This document shows, piece after piece, positions 42,335 through 50,900 of a stretch of 64,000 nt of DNA. The stretch is taken from positions 62,001-126,000 of the forward strand of contig JACPNV010000001.1 in the NCBI GenBank assembly GCA_016185305.1, written 5' to 3'. Numbering within the stretch: position 1 is the stretch's first letter; each line of letters starts with the position of its first letter. The DNA comes from Actinomycetota bacterium (GTDB lineage Bacteria; Actinomycetota; Acidimicrobiia; Acidimicrobiales; Acidimicrobilacustridaceae). A program made the translations under genes and the position numbers. The notes under the pieces are model-generated. The model had not been told where the DNA came from and made no database searches. It was given only the letters and a program-made list of their open reading frames with translations.

Positions 42335-43690
42335 ATGAGTGATTCGCAAACCACCGCCTTGCCCCTTGGCCGATGTCTGGTGCTCGGTATGGGCATCACT
42401 GGTGACGCCGTAGCGGCGGCGTTGGTCAGAAGGGGGTTCGCCGTCGTGGTCGTGGACGACCATCCCTCACCGGCGCAGCGCGCCCGAGCAGAATCTCTCG
42501 GTGTGGAGCTCGTGGAAGCGCCGACCGTCGACCGGTTGCGACACTTGGTAGAAGCGTCGACCGCGCTGTTCCCGAGCCCCGGCATCCCCGAGCACCATGC
42601 GCTCTTCGCGGCGTCGTCGAGCGCAGGCGTGCCGATCCTCAGCGAGTTCGATCTGGCTCGCGCATGGGATGACCGGCCGGTGCTGGCCGTCACCGGCACC
42701 AACGGAAAGACGACGGTGACGACGATGGTCACCGACATGGTCAACGCCGGCGGGCGTCGCGGGGTCATGGCGGGCAACACCGAACTTCCGCTCGTCAGCG
42801 CGATCGACGACCCGACTGCCGACGTGTTCGTCGTCGAAGCATCGTCGTTCCGGCTCGGGCACACCCAGCGCTTCGAGCCAGGGGTTGCAACCTGGCTGAA
42901 CTTCGCCGACGACCATCTCGACGTCCACGCTTCGCTCCAGACCTACGAGCGCGCCAAGGCGCGCATCTGGGACCACTTGCCCGAGTTCGGGCTGGCGATC
43001 GCCAACGCCGACGATCCTGTCGTCATGCGCAACGTCGTGCCCGCCAACCGGACGACATCGTTCAGCGTGCGGAAGCCCGTGGGTTACCACGTCGCCGCTG
43101 GCCTGCTCGTCACCGACGAAGGCGTCGCGCTCGTCCCCGTCGACGACCTTCCACGAAAACTCCCACATGACGTTGCGAATGCTCTCGCGGGGGCGGCGAC
43201 CGCGATCGCGGGTGGAGTTCCGGTCGATGTCGTTCGATCCGTCCTCAGAAGGTTCAATCAGCTGCCGCATCGTGTGCAGCTCGTAGCCGAGAGCGGTGGG
43301 GTTCGCTGGTACGACGACTCGAAGGCGACTGCTCCGCACGCGACCGAATCCGCGCTGCGAGGTTTCGACTCGGTCGTGCTGATCGCGGGTGGCCGGAACA
43401 AGGGCCTCGATCTTTCGCCGATGGGCCGAGAGCTCGATCGCATCCGAGCGGTCATAGCGATCGGCGACGCCGCGGGCGAGGTGCACGACGTGTTTGCGCC
43501 TCGCCGCCCCGTCGTGGTGGCCGCATCGATGCCTGAAGCGGTGGAGGCCGCCGAACAGCTGGCCCGGCCGGGCGATGCGGTTCTGCTGTCACCGGGCTGC
43601 GCGTCCTTCGACTGGTACGACAGCTACGCACAGCGGGGCGACGCGTTCGCGGCGGCGGTTCGTGACTTGCTGGAGGTGGGGCGACCATGA
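42335..43690 (+). CDS. murD: UDP-MurNAc-L-alanine:D-glutamate ligase
   Basis: 451 aa from ATG 42335, only 12 nt after a strong hairpin and with no clear ribosome site. An N-terminal Rossmann domain (CLVLGMGITGDAVAAALVRRG) is followed by the ATP loop GTNGKTTVTTMVTDM. VVEASSFRLGHTQRFEPG and NFADDHLDVH are the Mg/substrate segments, YERAKARIW the carbamyl-Lys region. The C-terminal domain shows WYDDSKATAPHAT and LIAGGRNKGLDLSP, specific for MurD. Confidence 0.94.
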   Translation: MSDSQTTALPLGRCLVLGMGITGDAVAAALVRRGFAVVVVDDHPSPAQRARAESLGVELVEAPTVDRLRHLVEASTALFPSPGIPEHHALFAASSSAGVPILSEFDLARAWDDRPVLAVTGTNGKTTVTTMVTDMVNAGGRRGVMAGNTELPLVSAIDDPTADVFVVEASSFRLGHTQRFEPGVATWLNFADDHLDVHASLQTYERAKARIWDHLPEFGLAIANADDPVVMRNVVPANRTTSFSVRKPVGYHVAAGLLVTDEGVALVPVDDLPRKLPHDVANALAGAATAIAGGVPVDVVRSVLRRFNQLPHRVQLVAESGGVRWYDDSKATAPHATESALRGFDSVVLIAGGRNKGLDLSPMGRELDRIRAVIAIGDAAGEVHDVFAPRRPVVVAASMPEAVEAAEQLARPGDAVLLSPGCASFDWYDSYAQRGDAFAAAVRDLLEVGRP

Positions 43691-44994
43691 GGGCCGTCTC
43701 CAAACAAGGCCGAGGCAAAGAGAAAGGGAAGGGGAAGGTGCTCGTGTCCAGTCACCCGCGTCTGAACGTTCTCCAACTCGACCGCGTCGACGCGGCGGCC
43801 GCCGACACGCTGTCCTCGCGCCGCCCGAACGGACGGCGCACGGGGACGTACCTCGCGCTCGCGGCGCTGCTCCTCCTCCTCAACCTCACGGGACTGGTCA
43901 TGGTGCTGTCCGCGTCTGGGGTGTCCTCACTCGACGACACCGGCTCGCCATGGTCGCAGTTCACCAGACAGGCGCTCTGGCTCGGCCTGGGGACGATCGC
44001 GCTGTTGGTCGTCGTGCGCATCGACTACCGCCGTTGGCGGAAGGTCACAGGGCCGTTGCTGCTGCTCAGCATGGGGCTGCTCGCGCTCGTCCTCGTGCCA
44101 GGTCTCGGCGTGGAGGTGAACGGTGCCTCTCGCTGGCTGGGTTTCGGCATGTTCCGCGTGCAGCCTTCCGAGCTCGCCAAGCTCGCGGTTCTGCTGTTCG
44201 TTGCTGATCTGCTGACGCGCCGCGCCCACCGGATCGACGAGACGCAGTTGAGCCTTCGACCGGTGATGGTCGTCTTCGTCATCCTCGCCGGGCTGATCAT
44301 GGCGCAACCGAACCTCGGCACGACGATGTTGATCTTCGCCATCATCTTCGCCCTGCTGTTCGTGGCTGGCGTTCCGGGATGGCGTCTCGGTCTCGTGCTC
44401 GGCGGAACTGCTGCGATCGGCGCGCTCTTCCTCTGGCTGACCCCGTTCCGCCGTCGCCGCCTCTTTGCGTTCACCGACCCTTGGGCCGATCCGCTCAACA
44501 CCGGGTACCAACCACTCCAATCCCAGGTCGGTTTGGCGAACGGCGGCGTCTACGGAACCGGGCTGGGCGCCGGGCGGGCCAAGTACGGCTTCCTCCCCGA
44601 GGCGCACACCGACTTCATCTTCACCGTCATCGGCGAAGAGCTCGGTCTCGTCGGTGCTTGTGTCGTGGTCGCGGTGTTCATCGCCTTCGGTGTCGTAGGC
44701 GCCCGCGTCGCGATGAAGGCGCCCGACCGGTTCGGCATGCTCGTTGCGACGGGCATCACGTCGTGGTTCCTCTTCCAGGCGTTCGTGAACATCGGGGCCG
44801 CGGTGGGCGTGCTGCCCATCACCGGCGTCCCGCTGCCGTTCGTCTCCTTCGGCGGGTCGTCGCTTGTGGTCAGCATGATCGCGATGGGGATCTTGTTGAA
44901 CGTGGCCCGGCACACGGACGCGGCAGCCGCAGGTGACGGGGACGAGCCGGCACCGCGCCGTCATCGCCGGGCGAAGCTGCGTTCCGCCGGTTAG
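43687..44994 (+). CDS. ftsW: Septal peptidoglycan glycosyltransferase FtsW (SEDS)
   Basis: 435 aa, ATGA overlap with murD. A basic N-terminal tail of ~55 residues is followed by about ten TM helices. SEDS markers are GASRWLGFGMFRVQPSELAKLAVL, IMAQPNLGTTMLI and DPLNTGYQPLQSQVGLANGG. KYGFLPEAHTDFIFTVIGEELGLVG and the end block LPFVSFGGSSLVVSMIAMGILLN complete the set. It polymerises lipid II at the septum as partner of FtsI. Confidence 0.95.
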   Translation: MRAVSKQGRGKEKGKGKVLVSSHPRLNVLQLDRVDAAAADTLSSRRPNGRRTGTYLALAALLLLLNLTGLVMVLSASGVSSLDDTGSPWSQFTRQALWLGLGTIALLVVVRIDYRRWRKVTGPLLLLSMGLLALVLVPGLGVEVNGASRWLGFGMFRVQPSELAKLAVLLFVADLLTRRAHRIDETQLSLRPVMVVFVILAGLIMAQPNLGTTMLIFAIIFALLFVAGVPGWRLGLVLGGTAAIGALFLWLTPFRRRRLFAFTDPWADPLNTGYQPLQSQVGLANGGVYGTGLGAGRAKYGFLPEAHTDFIFTVIGEELGLVGACVVVAVFIAFGVVGARVAMKAPDRFGMLVATGITSWFLFQAFVNIGAAVGVLPITGVPLPFVSFGGSSLVVSMIAMGILLNVARHTDAAAAGDGDEPAPRRHRRAKLRSAG

Positions 44995-45012
44995 TGCCAG
45001 ACTCGGCAGCAG

Positions 45013-46137
45013 ATGAAGAGAACACCTTCTCAGAAAGAAGTGCTGTTCGCGGGGGGCGGCACCGCGGGTCACGTGCTGCCGGGTGTGGCGGTGGCCAAGG
45101 AGCTGGTGGCACGCGGGCGACCCTCTGGCGTGATCCATTTCGTGGGCAGTGCGGTTGCCGACGATCGCACCTTGGTCGAAGAAGCGGGCTTCATGTTCAC
45201 CGGACTACCAGGGCGTGGCATCCAGCGCCGGTTCACCCTCGACAACGTCCGGGCGATCGCCGCCATCGTGGCGGGAGTCTTCCGGGGCATCGCCCTGGTG
45301 CGCCGGATGCGACCGAAGGTGGTGGTGGCCATCGGCAGCTATGCCGCGGTTCCCTGCGTCGTCGGTGCCGCGTTGTTCCGTGTCCCCATCGTCGTGCTCG
45401 CCCGTGATGCGCGTGCAGGCGCGGCGGACCGGTTGGCCGGCCGCTTTGCCAAGGCCTGCGCCGTGCCGTTCGAGTCGACCGACCTTCCTCGCGCTGTCGT
45501 CACGGGAAACCCAGTGCGCGCCGAGGTGCTGGCGGTCGATCGAGCTGCTGACGCCGGCGACGCGCGCGCCAAGCTGAACCTGCCTGACGACCGGGTCGTC
45601 GTCGCCGTCTTCACCGGTTCGCTGGGCTCGCGCCGCGTCAACACCGCCGTGCGCGGTCTCGTCGATCGATGGGCTGACCGAGCAGGCGTCGCCATCCGCC
45701 ATGCGGTGGGGCGGCGGGACTGGGCGGAGTACGCGCGCGGTCTTCCCGAACTTCGAGCTGGTGGTCTCGTCTACCAGCCCGTCGAGTACGAAGACCAGAT
45801 GGAGCTCCTCCTGGCGGCGGCGGACGTGGCGGTGACGCGAGCTGGCGGTGCGACGGTTGCCGAGCTGGCCGTGGTAGGCCTGCCGGCCATCATGGTTCCG
45901 CTTCCGATCGCAACCCGTGACCATCAGACGGCCAACGCGGACGCGCTGGTCGCCGCGGGCGCAGGAATACGGGTGCCGGACGACGAGCTCGACACCGACC
46001 GGCTCGAGGCCGAGCTCGCGCCGCTCGTCGACGATGCACAGCGCCGGCTGTCGATGAGCGCCGCGGCGCTGAGCGTTGCGAGGCGCGATGCCGCCGCCGC
46101 CGTCGCCGATCTCGTCGAGAGGTACGAGCTGCGATGA
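45013..46137 (+). CDS. murG: MurG glycosyltransferase with altered HEQN motif
   Basis: 374 aa from ATG 45013, about 18 nt after ftsW. GGGTAGHVLPGVAVAKEL is the membrane-side G loop and VVAIGSYAAVP the second. Normal MurG has HEQN at the acceptor side; here the aligned residues 129-132 are LARD (VVLARDARAGAADR). The C-terminal loop is FTGSLGSRRVNTAV rather than GGSQGA. The UDP-GlcNAc site (VTRAGGATVAELAVVGLPAIMVPLP) is intact. Position and overall fold identify MurG; the altered motif may be lineage-specific. Confidence 0.88.
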   Translation: MKRTPSQKEVLFAGGGTAGHVLPGVAVAKELVARGRPSGVIHFVGSAVADDRTLVEEAGFMFTGLPGRGIQRRFTLDNVRAIAAIVAGVFRGIALVRRMRPKVVVAIGSYAAVPCVVGAALFRVPIVVLARDARAGAADRLAGRFAKACAVPFESTDLPRAVVTGNPVRAEVLAVDRAADAGDARAKLNLPDDRVVVAVFTGSLGSRRVNTAVRGLVDRWADRAGVAIRHAVGRRDWAEYARGLPELRAGGLVYQPVEYEDQMELLLAAADVAVTRAGGATVAELAVVGLPAIMVPLPIATRDHQTANADALVAAGAGIRVPDDELDTDRLEAELAPLVDDAQRRLSMSAAALSVARRDAAAAVADLVERYELR

Positions 46138-47252
46138 GCGAGCCGGGGGGCGCCCCCGTCGATCCGTACGCCCCCGTCGATCCGTACGCCACCGCGGCCG
46201 ATTCTGACGCGAGCGCCGACCTGTCGAGTACCCGGCGGGTGCACATCGTCGGCGTCGGTGGCGCGGCGATGAGCGCCATCGCCCGCGTGCTCGTGGCGAT
46301 GGGCCACACCGTGACAGGGAGCGACCAGCGCGACTCGTCCGGCCTGGCTGCGCTGCGAGCGCACGGGGTCGACGTCGCGGTCGGCCACGACGCCGCGAAC
46401 GTGCCTGCGGGTGCAGAGCTCCTGGCGGTGTCGACGGCGATACCCAGCGACAACCCCGAGCTCGAAGAAGCGAGGCGGCGCGGCATCCCGGTCTGCAGCC
46501 GCGAAGCGGTCATGGTGGCAATCCTCGCGACGAGATCGGCCGTCGCCGTGGCCGGCACCCACGGGAAGACCACCACATCGTCGATGCTCGCACTCGTGCT
46601 TCGCGAGGCCGGTTTGCAGCCGTCGTTCATCATCGGCGGCGAGCTCAACGACGTCGGTTCGGGCGCGTCATGGGGGGCCGGAGAGCTGTTCGTGGTCGAG
46701 GCCGACGAGAGCGACGGCTCGTTCCTTGCCCTTCCGCGGCAGGCTGCCATCGTGACAGCGGTCGAGCCCGACCACCTCGACCACTACGGCGGGTTCGAGC
46801 AACTCGAGCAGGCGTTCCGGTCGTTTCTCGAAGCGACACCAGGGCTGCGCCTGGTGTGCGCCGACGATCCTGGTGCGTCGCGCGCGGGGTCCGGGCTCGG
46901 TGCGCTGACCTACGGTACGGCCGAGGGTGCGGACTACCGCATGGTCGATGTCGAGCGCTCGGGTCGGGGGGTGCACTTCCGTGTCGACCGGGGCGGCGGC
47001 GGTCGAGATCGAGCTGGATCTCCTCACTATGCCGCGGGTGAGGCCCCGCGGCTGGGCGTCTCCGGCAAGCTCATCCTGCAAGCAGTGCTTGACGCCCACC
47101 CGCGGCAGCACGTTGCGTACCTCCCGCAACGTGCCGACGTCCGCAACTACCTTGTGAACACGTTGCGACGCGGAGACCTCTGCCTGACGCTCGGCGCCGG
47201 CGACCTCACCACGATGCCCGACGAGGTGCAGGAACGACGGCGCGATCGATGA
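46134..47252 (+). CDS. murC: UDP-MurNAc:L-alanine ligase MurC, with internal deletion
   Basis: 372 aa; the family is normally about 450-490 aa. ATGA overlaps exist on both sides. The N-terminal domain (VHIVGVGGAAMSAIARVL), ATP loop GTHGKTTTSSML (residues 141-147), VVEADESDGSFL and VEPDHLDHYGG are normal. After residue ~285 the frame reads DRGGGGRDRAGSPH. The +1 frame there reads AAVEIELDL, as expected in MurC. From residue 299 the sequence is again typical (YAAGEAPRLGVSGKL). The HNxxN, DDYAHHP and QPHRYSR segments are missing, about 100 residues. Also has an 18-bp duplication near the start. Either inactive or misassembled. Confidence 0.85.
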   Translation: MSEPGGAPVDPYAPVDPYATAADSDASADLSSTRRVHIVGVGGAAMSAIARVLVAMGHTVTGSDQRDSSGLAALRAHGVDVAVGHDAANVPAGAELLAVSTAIPSDNPELEEARRRGIPVCSREAVMVAILATRSAVAVAGTHGKTTTSSMLALVLREAGLQPSFIIGGELNDVGSGASWGAGELFVVEADESDGSFLALPRQAAIVTAVEPDHLDHYGGFEQLEQAFRSFLEATPGLRLVCADDPGASRAGSGLGALTYGTAEGADYRMVDVERSGRGVHFRVDRGGGGRDRAGSPHYAAGEAPRLGVSGKLILQAVLDAHPRQHVAYLPQRADVRNYLVNTLRRGDLCLTLGAGDLTTMPDEVQERRRDR

Positions 47253-48253
47253 AGGCGGCAGCGATCGAGCAGGCGGCTGACCGCCTCAGTGGACTCGCGC
47301 AGCGTGACGTGCCTCTGGGGCCGTTCACTACCTACCGGGTCGGCGGTTCCGCTCGCCTCTTCGTGCGTATCGAGGATGACGACATGCTCGGCCGCGTGCG
47401 CGACGCCGTTGCCCGCACGTCGGTGCCGTTGCTGGTGGTCGGCAAGGGCTCGAACCTGCTCGTCGCAGACCGCGGCTTCGACGGGCTCGCGCTGATGCTC
47501 GGCGACGCGTACGCGACCGTCACGATCAAGGGAACATCGGTCAGAGCCGGCGCCGCGGCCGCATTGCCGGTGGTCGCTCGCCAGACCGCCGCGGCCGGTC
47601 TGACCGGTTTCGAATGGGCGGTCGGCGTGCCCGGATCGATCGGTGGCGCGGTGCGGATGAACGCCGGCGGGCACGGCTCGGACATGGCGGCGACGCTGGC
47701 GAGGGTCCGCGTGCTGGATCTCCTGACCGGCGAGGATAGGGAGGTGACGCGTGCGTCTCTCGACCTCTCCTACCGCCACTCCTCGGTCGCACCGAATCAC
47801 CTCGTGCTGCGCGCCGACCTCCAGCTTGCGGCCGGCGATCGTGAGAAGGCCGCGGCGGCCATCGCCGAGATCGTGCGCTGGCGGCGCGAGAACCAGCCCG
47901 GTGGGCCCAACGCCGGTTCCGTGTTCACCAACCCGCCCGGCGATTCGGCGGGGCGGCTTGTCGAGGAATGCGGGCTCAAGGGACATCGCGTCGGCACGGC
48001 CCAGGTGTCCACCAAGCACGCCAACTTCATCCAGGCCGACCCTGGGGGTTCGGCCGACGACGTGCTCGCGCTGATGGGCCAGGTCCGCGAGCTGGTGCGC
48101 GAACAGACCGGGGTCGAGCTCGTCCCCGAGACGCGTCTCGTCGGGTTCGCCGCCGCGGAGCCCGACGCGCCTTCGAGGCACCGGCCGGTCGACGGCGCGC
48201 CCGACGAGGGCAGCGATGGTGGGGTTCCGCCGGGGCGGGAAACAAGAGGCTGA
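47249..48253 (+). CDS. murB: UDP-N-acetylenolpyruvoylglucosamine reductase
   Basis: 334 aa, ATGA overlap with murC. FTTYRVGGSARLFVRI and VVGKGSNLLVADRGFDGLA form the FAD-binding domain. GFEWAVGVPGSIGGAVRMNAGGHG is the flavin-contacting core. The C-terminal substrate domain has NAGSVFTNPPGDSAGRLVEECGLKG with the catalytic Ser (type I/II PGSxF-like), and VSTKHANFI. It reduces the enolpyruvyl group with NADPH. A Pro/Asp-rich tail of ~30 residues is extra. Confidence 0.95.
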   Translation: MKAAAIEQAADRLSGLAQRDVPLGPFTTYRVGGSARLFVRIEDDDMLGRVRDAVARTSVPLLVVGKGSNLLVADRGFDGLALMLGDAYATVTIKGTSVRAGAAAALPVVARQTAAAGLTGFEWAVGVPGSIGGAVRMNAGGHGSDMAATLARVRVLDLLTGEDREVTRASLDLSYRHSSVAPNHLVLRADLQLAAGDREKAAAAIAEIVRWRRENQPGGPNAGSVFTNPPGDSAGRLVEECGLKGHRVGTAQVSTKHANFIQADPGGSADDVLALMGQVRELVREQTGVELVPETRLVGFAAAEPDAPSRHRPVDGAPDEGSDGGVPPGRETRG

Positions 48254-49185
48254 TGCCGACGTTGCTGCGTGATCGAGCGTCGGCCCCCCGCCAGGCGAAG
48301 CGGGACAAGCCGAGCCGCCGAGAGCGGCGGGCCGAGCGAAAGCAGGCAGCCGAAGCGGGACAGCCCGCCAGCGATGCCGCCGCCCGCGCGTTCTACGTCG
48401 ACGACACCGGCCAGCGCCGGATCGACCCGCGCATCCGCGCCCGACGCGACGCCGTCCAGCTCGGGCACAAGCGCAAACGGCTACGGCGCCTGGTCGTTCT
48501 TGTCGTGATCGTCTCGCTGGGTGCTGCCGGCTACTTCCTCGTCAACAGCAGCTTGCTGTCGGCTCGGTCGGTCGAGATCACCGGGGGGCCGAACACCTCG
48601 GTCGACGACATCCGGGCTGCGGCCGCGATCGGGCCGGACGAGCGGATGCTCGATGTAAACGAGCGTGCCATCGCCCAGCGCGTCGAGCAGCTTCCGTGGG
48701 TTGACACCGCGACGGTGCAACGGCGCTGGCCGCGCTCGGTCACGATCAGCGTGACCGAGCGCAAGCTGGCAGCCCTCCTCCAAGACGGCGCCGGTGGCTG
48801 GCTCGCGGTGGACGGCACGGGACGCGTGCTCGGCCCGACGCCCGACATCTCGAACGTGTTCGTGACCCACATCGCCGGCGTGGCGCCGGTCCCCGCGGGC
48901 CAGACCGTGGACGGACGCATTGGTGGTGCGCTGGCCGTCGCCGGAAAGCTCACCGCCCCGCTGAGCGGCCGCACCAGCATGCTCACCGTCACGCCGGAGG
49001 GCTCGGTCGAGCTCAAGTTGTTGCCTCGGGGAACGGTGAACCTGGGTCGGGCCGACGACAGCCTCGATGCCAAGGTCGGCGCCCTGCGAACCATGCTGGC
49101 TCAGGCCGACCTCCGCGACCTGTGCCGGCTCGATCTTCGGGTGCCGACCAGTCCGGTATTGACCAGGGATGCCGCATGCCTCTAA
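48253..49185 (+). CDS. ftsQ: Cell division protein FtsQ
   Basis: 310 aa from ATG 48253 (TGATG overlap with murB). A long basic cytoplasmic region of ~75 residues (KRDKPSRRERRAERKQAAE) precedes one TM helix (LVVLVVIVSLGAAGYFLV). The POTRA domain begins SLLSARSVEITGGPNTSVDDI. The FtsQ/DivIB block is VEQLPWVDTATVQRRWPRSV followed by TISVTERKLAALL. It bridges FtsL and FtsI to the Z ring at the septum. Confidence 0.92.
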   Translation: MPTLLRDRASAPRQAKRDKPSRRERRAERKQAAEAGQPASDAAARAFYVDDTGQRRIDPRIRARRDAVQLGHKRKRLRRLVVLVVIVSLGAAGYFLVNSSLLSARSVEITGGPNTSVDDIRAAAAIGPDERMLDVNERAIAQRVEQLPWVDTATVQRRWPRSVTISVTERKLAALLQDGAGGWLAVDGTGRVLGPTPDISNVFVTHIAGVAPVPAGQTVDGRIGGALAVAGKLTAPLSGRTSMLTVTPEGSVELKLLPRGTVNLGRADDSLDAKVGALRTMLAQADLRDLCRLDLRVPTSPVLTRDAACL

Positions 49186-49379
49186 CGTTTCAACCGCTCG
49201 CAGAGGTTGATGTCAACCTCGACTTCATCTCGAGCCTCTACTTGAGGGTGAGGCCGGGCGCGCCGAGCTCGTTCGGCGGTCAGGTCTTCGGCGTCGTTCC
49301 GTTGCTCTTCGTTCTCTTCGTTGTCTGTGGTCTTGCCCCTCGGCTCGCCGTCGCGCCCGAGGACGGGCGACACCGATGA
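49176..49379 (+). CDS. Possible small membrane protein between ftsQ and ftsZ
   Basis: 67 aa from ATG 49176, overlapping the ftsQ end by 10 nt. Its stop overlaps an in-frame ATG leading into the ftsZ frame. A single hydrophobic segment ([16 protein letters not shown]) is visible. However, the first half covers the ftsZ upstream palindrome region, which looks regulatory. May be a chance frame. Confidence 0.3.
   Translation: MPLTFQPLAEVDVNLDFISSLYLRVRPGAPSSFGGQVFGVVPLLFVLFVVCGLAPRLAVAPEDGRHR
49203..49220. promoter_or_regulatory. Palindromic site upstream of ftsZ
   Basis: GAGGTTGA-TG-TCAACCTC is a perfect 8-bp inverted repeat with a 2-nt centre, placed 18 nt after the ftsQ stop. Similar TCAACCTC/GAGGTT-type tracts continue downstream (CCTCTACTTGAGGGTGAGG, ending near 49253). 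A site for control of ftsZ transcription is plausible; the binding factor is unknown. Confidence 0.5.
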
Positions 49380-49783
49380 CCGACCCTCGGCTCTTCGACA
49401 TCACCAAGGTCGGGGGTTCTGCACCGGTCGAGTCGGCGCCACCCGGCTCAGCGCCCGGCGAGCAACCGACCTCCGCGAGCCCGCCGCCGCCCCCTCCGCC
49501 GCCGGCGCCCCGTCCGCGCCGACGGGCCGGCTCCGGCGCGCCCGGCACCGTTGCCTCTGGAGCTGCCCAACGGGCGGCATCGCGGCCGGCAGCCGAGGAT
49601 CTGCCCGGCCCCGACCCACCCGCGGGAGACAACAAGACCCGGGCGGCGAAGGCGAAGGCCAAACGAAGTTCTGGTGCAGGGTCCACAAAGAAGTCGGGCG
49701 CACGTGGTCGAATAGAGGGTGACCACGGTCGCGCCGAACGAGTGCAGCAACCGCTTGACCCCCTACCGGAGGTAACGAACGAC
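49376..49783 (+). other. Pro-rich in-frame region ahead of ftsZ: N-terminal extension or leader
   Basis: From ATG 49376 the frame is open into ftsZ and would add 136 residues: [14 protein letters not shown], then Pro/Ala/Arg-rich low complexity with a run of eight Pro, then Lys-rich [13 protein letters not shown]. FtsZ from other bacteria lacks such an extension, and a strong GGAGGT at 49768-49773 serves the ATG at 49784. I favour a leader or a separate minor product, but a longer FtsZ form cannot be excluded. Confidence 0.4.
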
Positions 49784-50890
49784 ATGGCCGGCAATCCGCA
49801 GAACTATCTGGCGGTCATCAAGGTCGTCGGTGTCGGCGGCGGTGGCTGCAACGCCGTGAACCGCATGATCGACGCCGGCCTGAAGGGAGTCGAGTTCATC
49901 GCGGTGAACACCGACGCGCAGGCCTTGCTGATGAGCGACGCCGACGTGAAGCTCGACATAGGTCGCGAGCTGACCCGTGGCCTCGGCGCGGGCAGCGATC
50001 CCGAGGTCGGCCGGCAGGCGGCCGAATCGCACAACGACGAGCTCGAAGAGGTGCTCAAGGGTGCCGACATGGTCTTCATCACCGCCGGCAAGGGGGGTGG
50101 CACCGGCACTGGGGCGGCGCCGGTCATCGCCGAGGTCGCCAAGAGCCTCGGTGCTCTCACCATCGGTGTGGTCACCCGCCCGTTCGGGTTCGAGGGTCGA
50201 CGCCGTGCGGTGCAAGCCGAGCAAGGCATCCAGCGGCTGAAGGAGAAGGTCGACACCCAGATCGTCATCCCGAACGATCGGTTGCTCACGGTATCCAACG
50301 ACAAGACGTCGGTCCTCAACGCGTTCAAGATGGCAGACGAGGTTCTGCTCCAGGGGGTGCAGGGCATCACCGACCTCATCACGACGCCGGGTCTGATCAA
50401 CACCGACTTCGCGGACGTGAAGATGATAATGCAGGACGCGGGCTCGGCGCTGATGGGCATCGGCTATGGCTCGGGCGAAGGGCGGGCCCTCAGTGCGGCC
50501 CGCGCCGCGATCTCGAGTCCATTGCTCGAGGCGTCGATCGAGGGAGCCCGCGGCATCCTGCTCACCATCGCGGGCGGCAGCGATCTCGGCCTCTTCGAGG
50601 TGAACGAGGCGGCCGAGGTCATCCACGGCGTCGCCCACCCCGACGCCAACATCATCTTCGGCACCGTCATCGACGACGAGATGGGCGACGAAGTCCGTGT
50701 CACGGTCATCGCCGCGGGCTTTGACCGCTGGGACGACAGCCGAGAGTCCCGCAGCGGTGCGTCGGCACTCACGACGACCGGCCGCATCCCACCGCCTGAG
50801 CCGGTCACCGACGTGTTCGCTGGCGACGACGACGACGTCGATCTCGACGAGGGTGACGACGACTTCGAAGTCCCCTCGTTCTTGAAGTAG
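49784..50890 (+). CDS. ftsZ: Cell division GTPase FtsZ
   Basis: 368 aa from ATG 49784, with GGAGGT 10 nt upstream. [22 protein letters not shown] is the conserved N-terminus. Tubulin signature [13 protein letters not shown] lies near residue 105. The synergy-loop region includes the conserved [12 protein letters not shown] variable acidic linker leads to the C-terminal tail [10 protein letters not shown], the peptide that binds SepF and other partners. It polymerises into the Z ring. Confidence 0.97.
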   Translation: MAGNPQNYLAVIKVVGVGGGGCNAVNRMIDAGLKGVEFIAVNTDAQALLMSDADVKLDIGRELTRGLGAGSDPEVGRQAAESHNDELEEVLKGADMVFITAGKGGGTGTGAAPVIAEVAKSLGALTIGVVTRPFGFEGRRRAVQAEQGIQRLKEKVDTQIVIPNDRLLTVSNDKTSVLNAFKMADEVLLQGVQGITDLITTPGLINTDFADVKMIMQDAGSALMGIGYGSGEGRALSAARAAISSPLLEASIEGARGILLTIAGGSDLGLFEVNEAAEVIHGVAHPDANIIFGTVIDDEMGDEVRVTVIAAGFDRWDDSRESRSGASALTTTGRIPPPEPVTDVFAGDDDDVDLDEGDDDFEVPSFLK

Positions 50891-50900
50891 GCACGAGAGC

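Noticed and set aside
46152..46187. 18-bp tandem duplication in the murC 5' end (PVDPYA twice)
   Set aside because: Real in the sequence, but it is in a disordered N-terminal extension and needs no special explanation beyond slippage.
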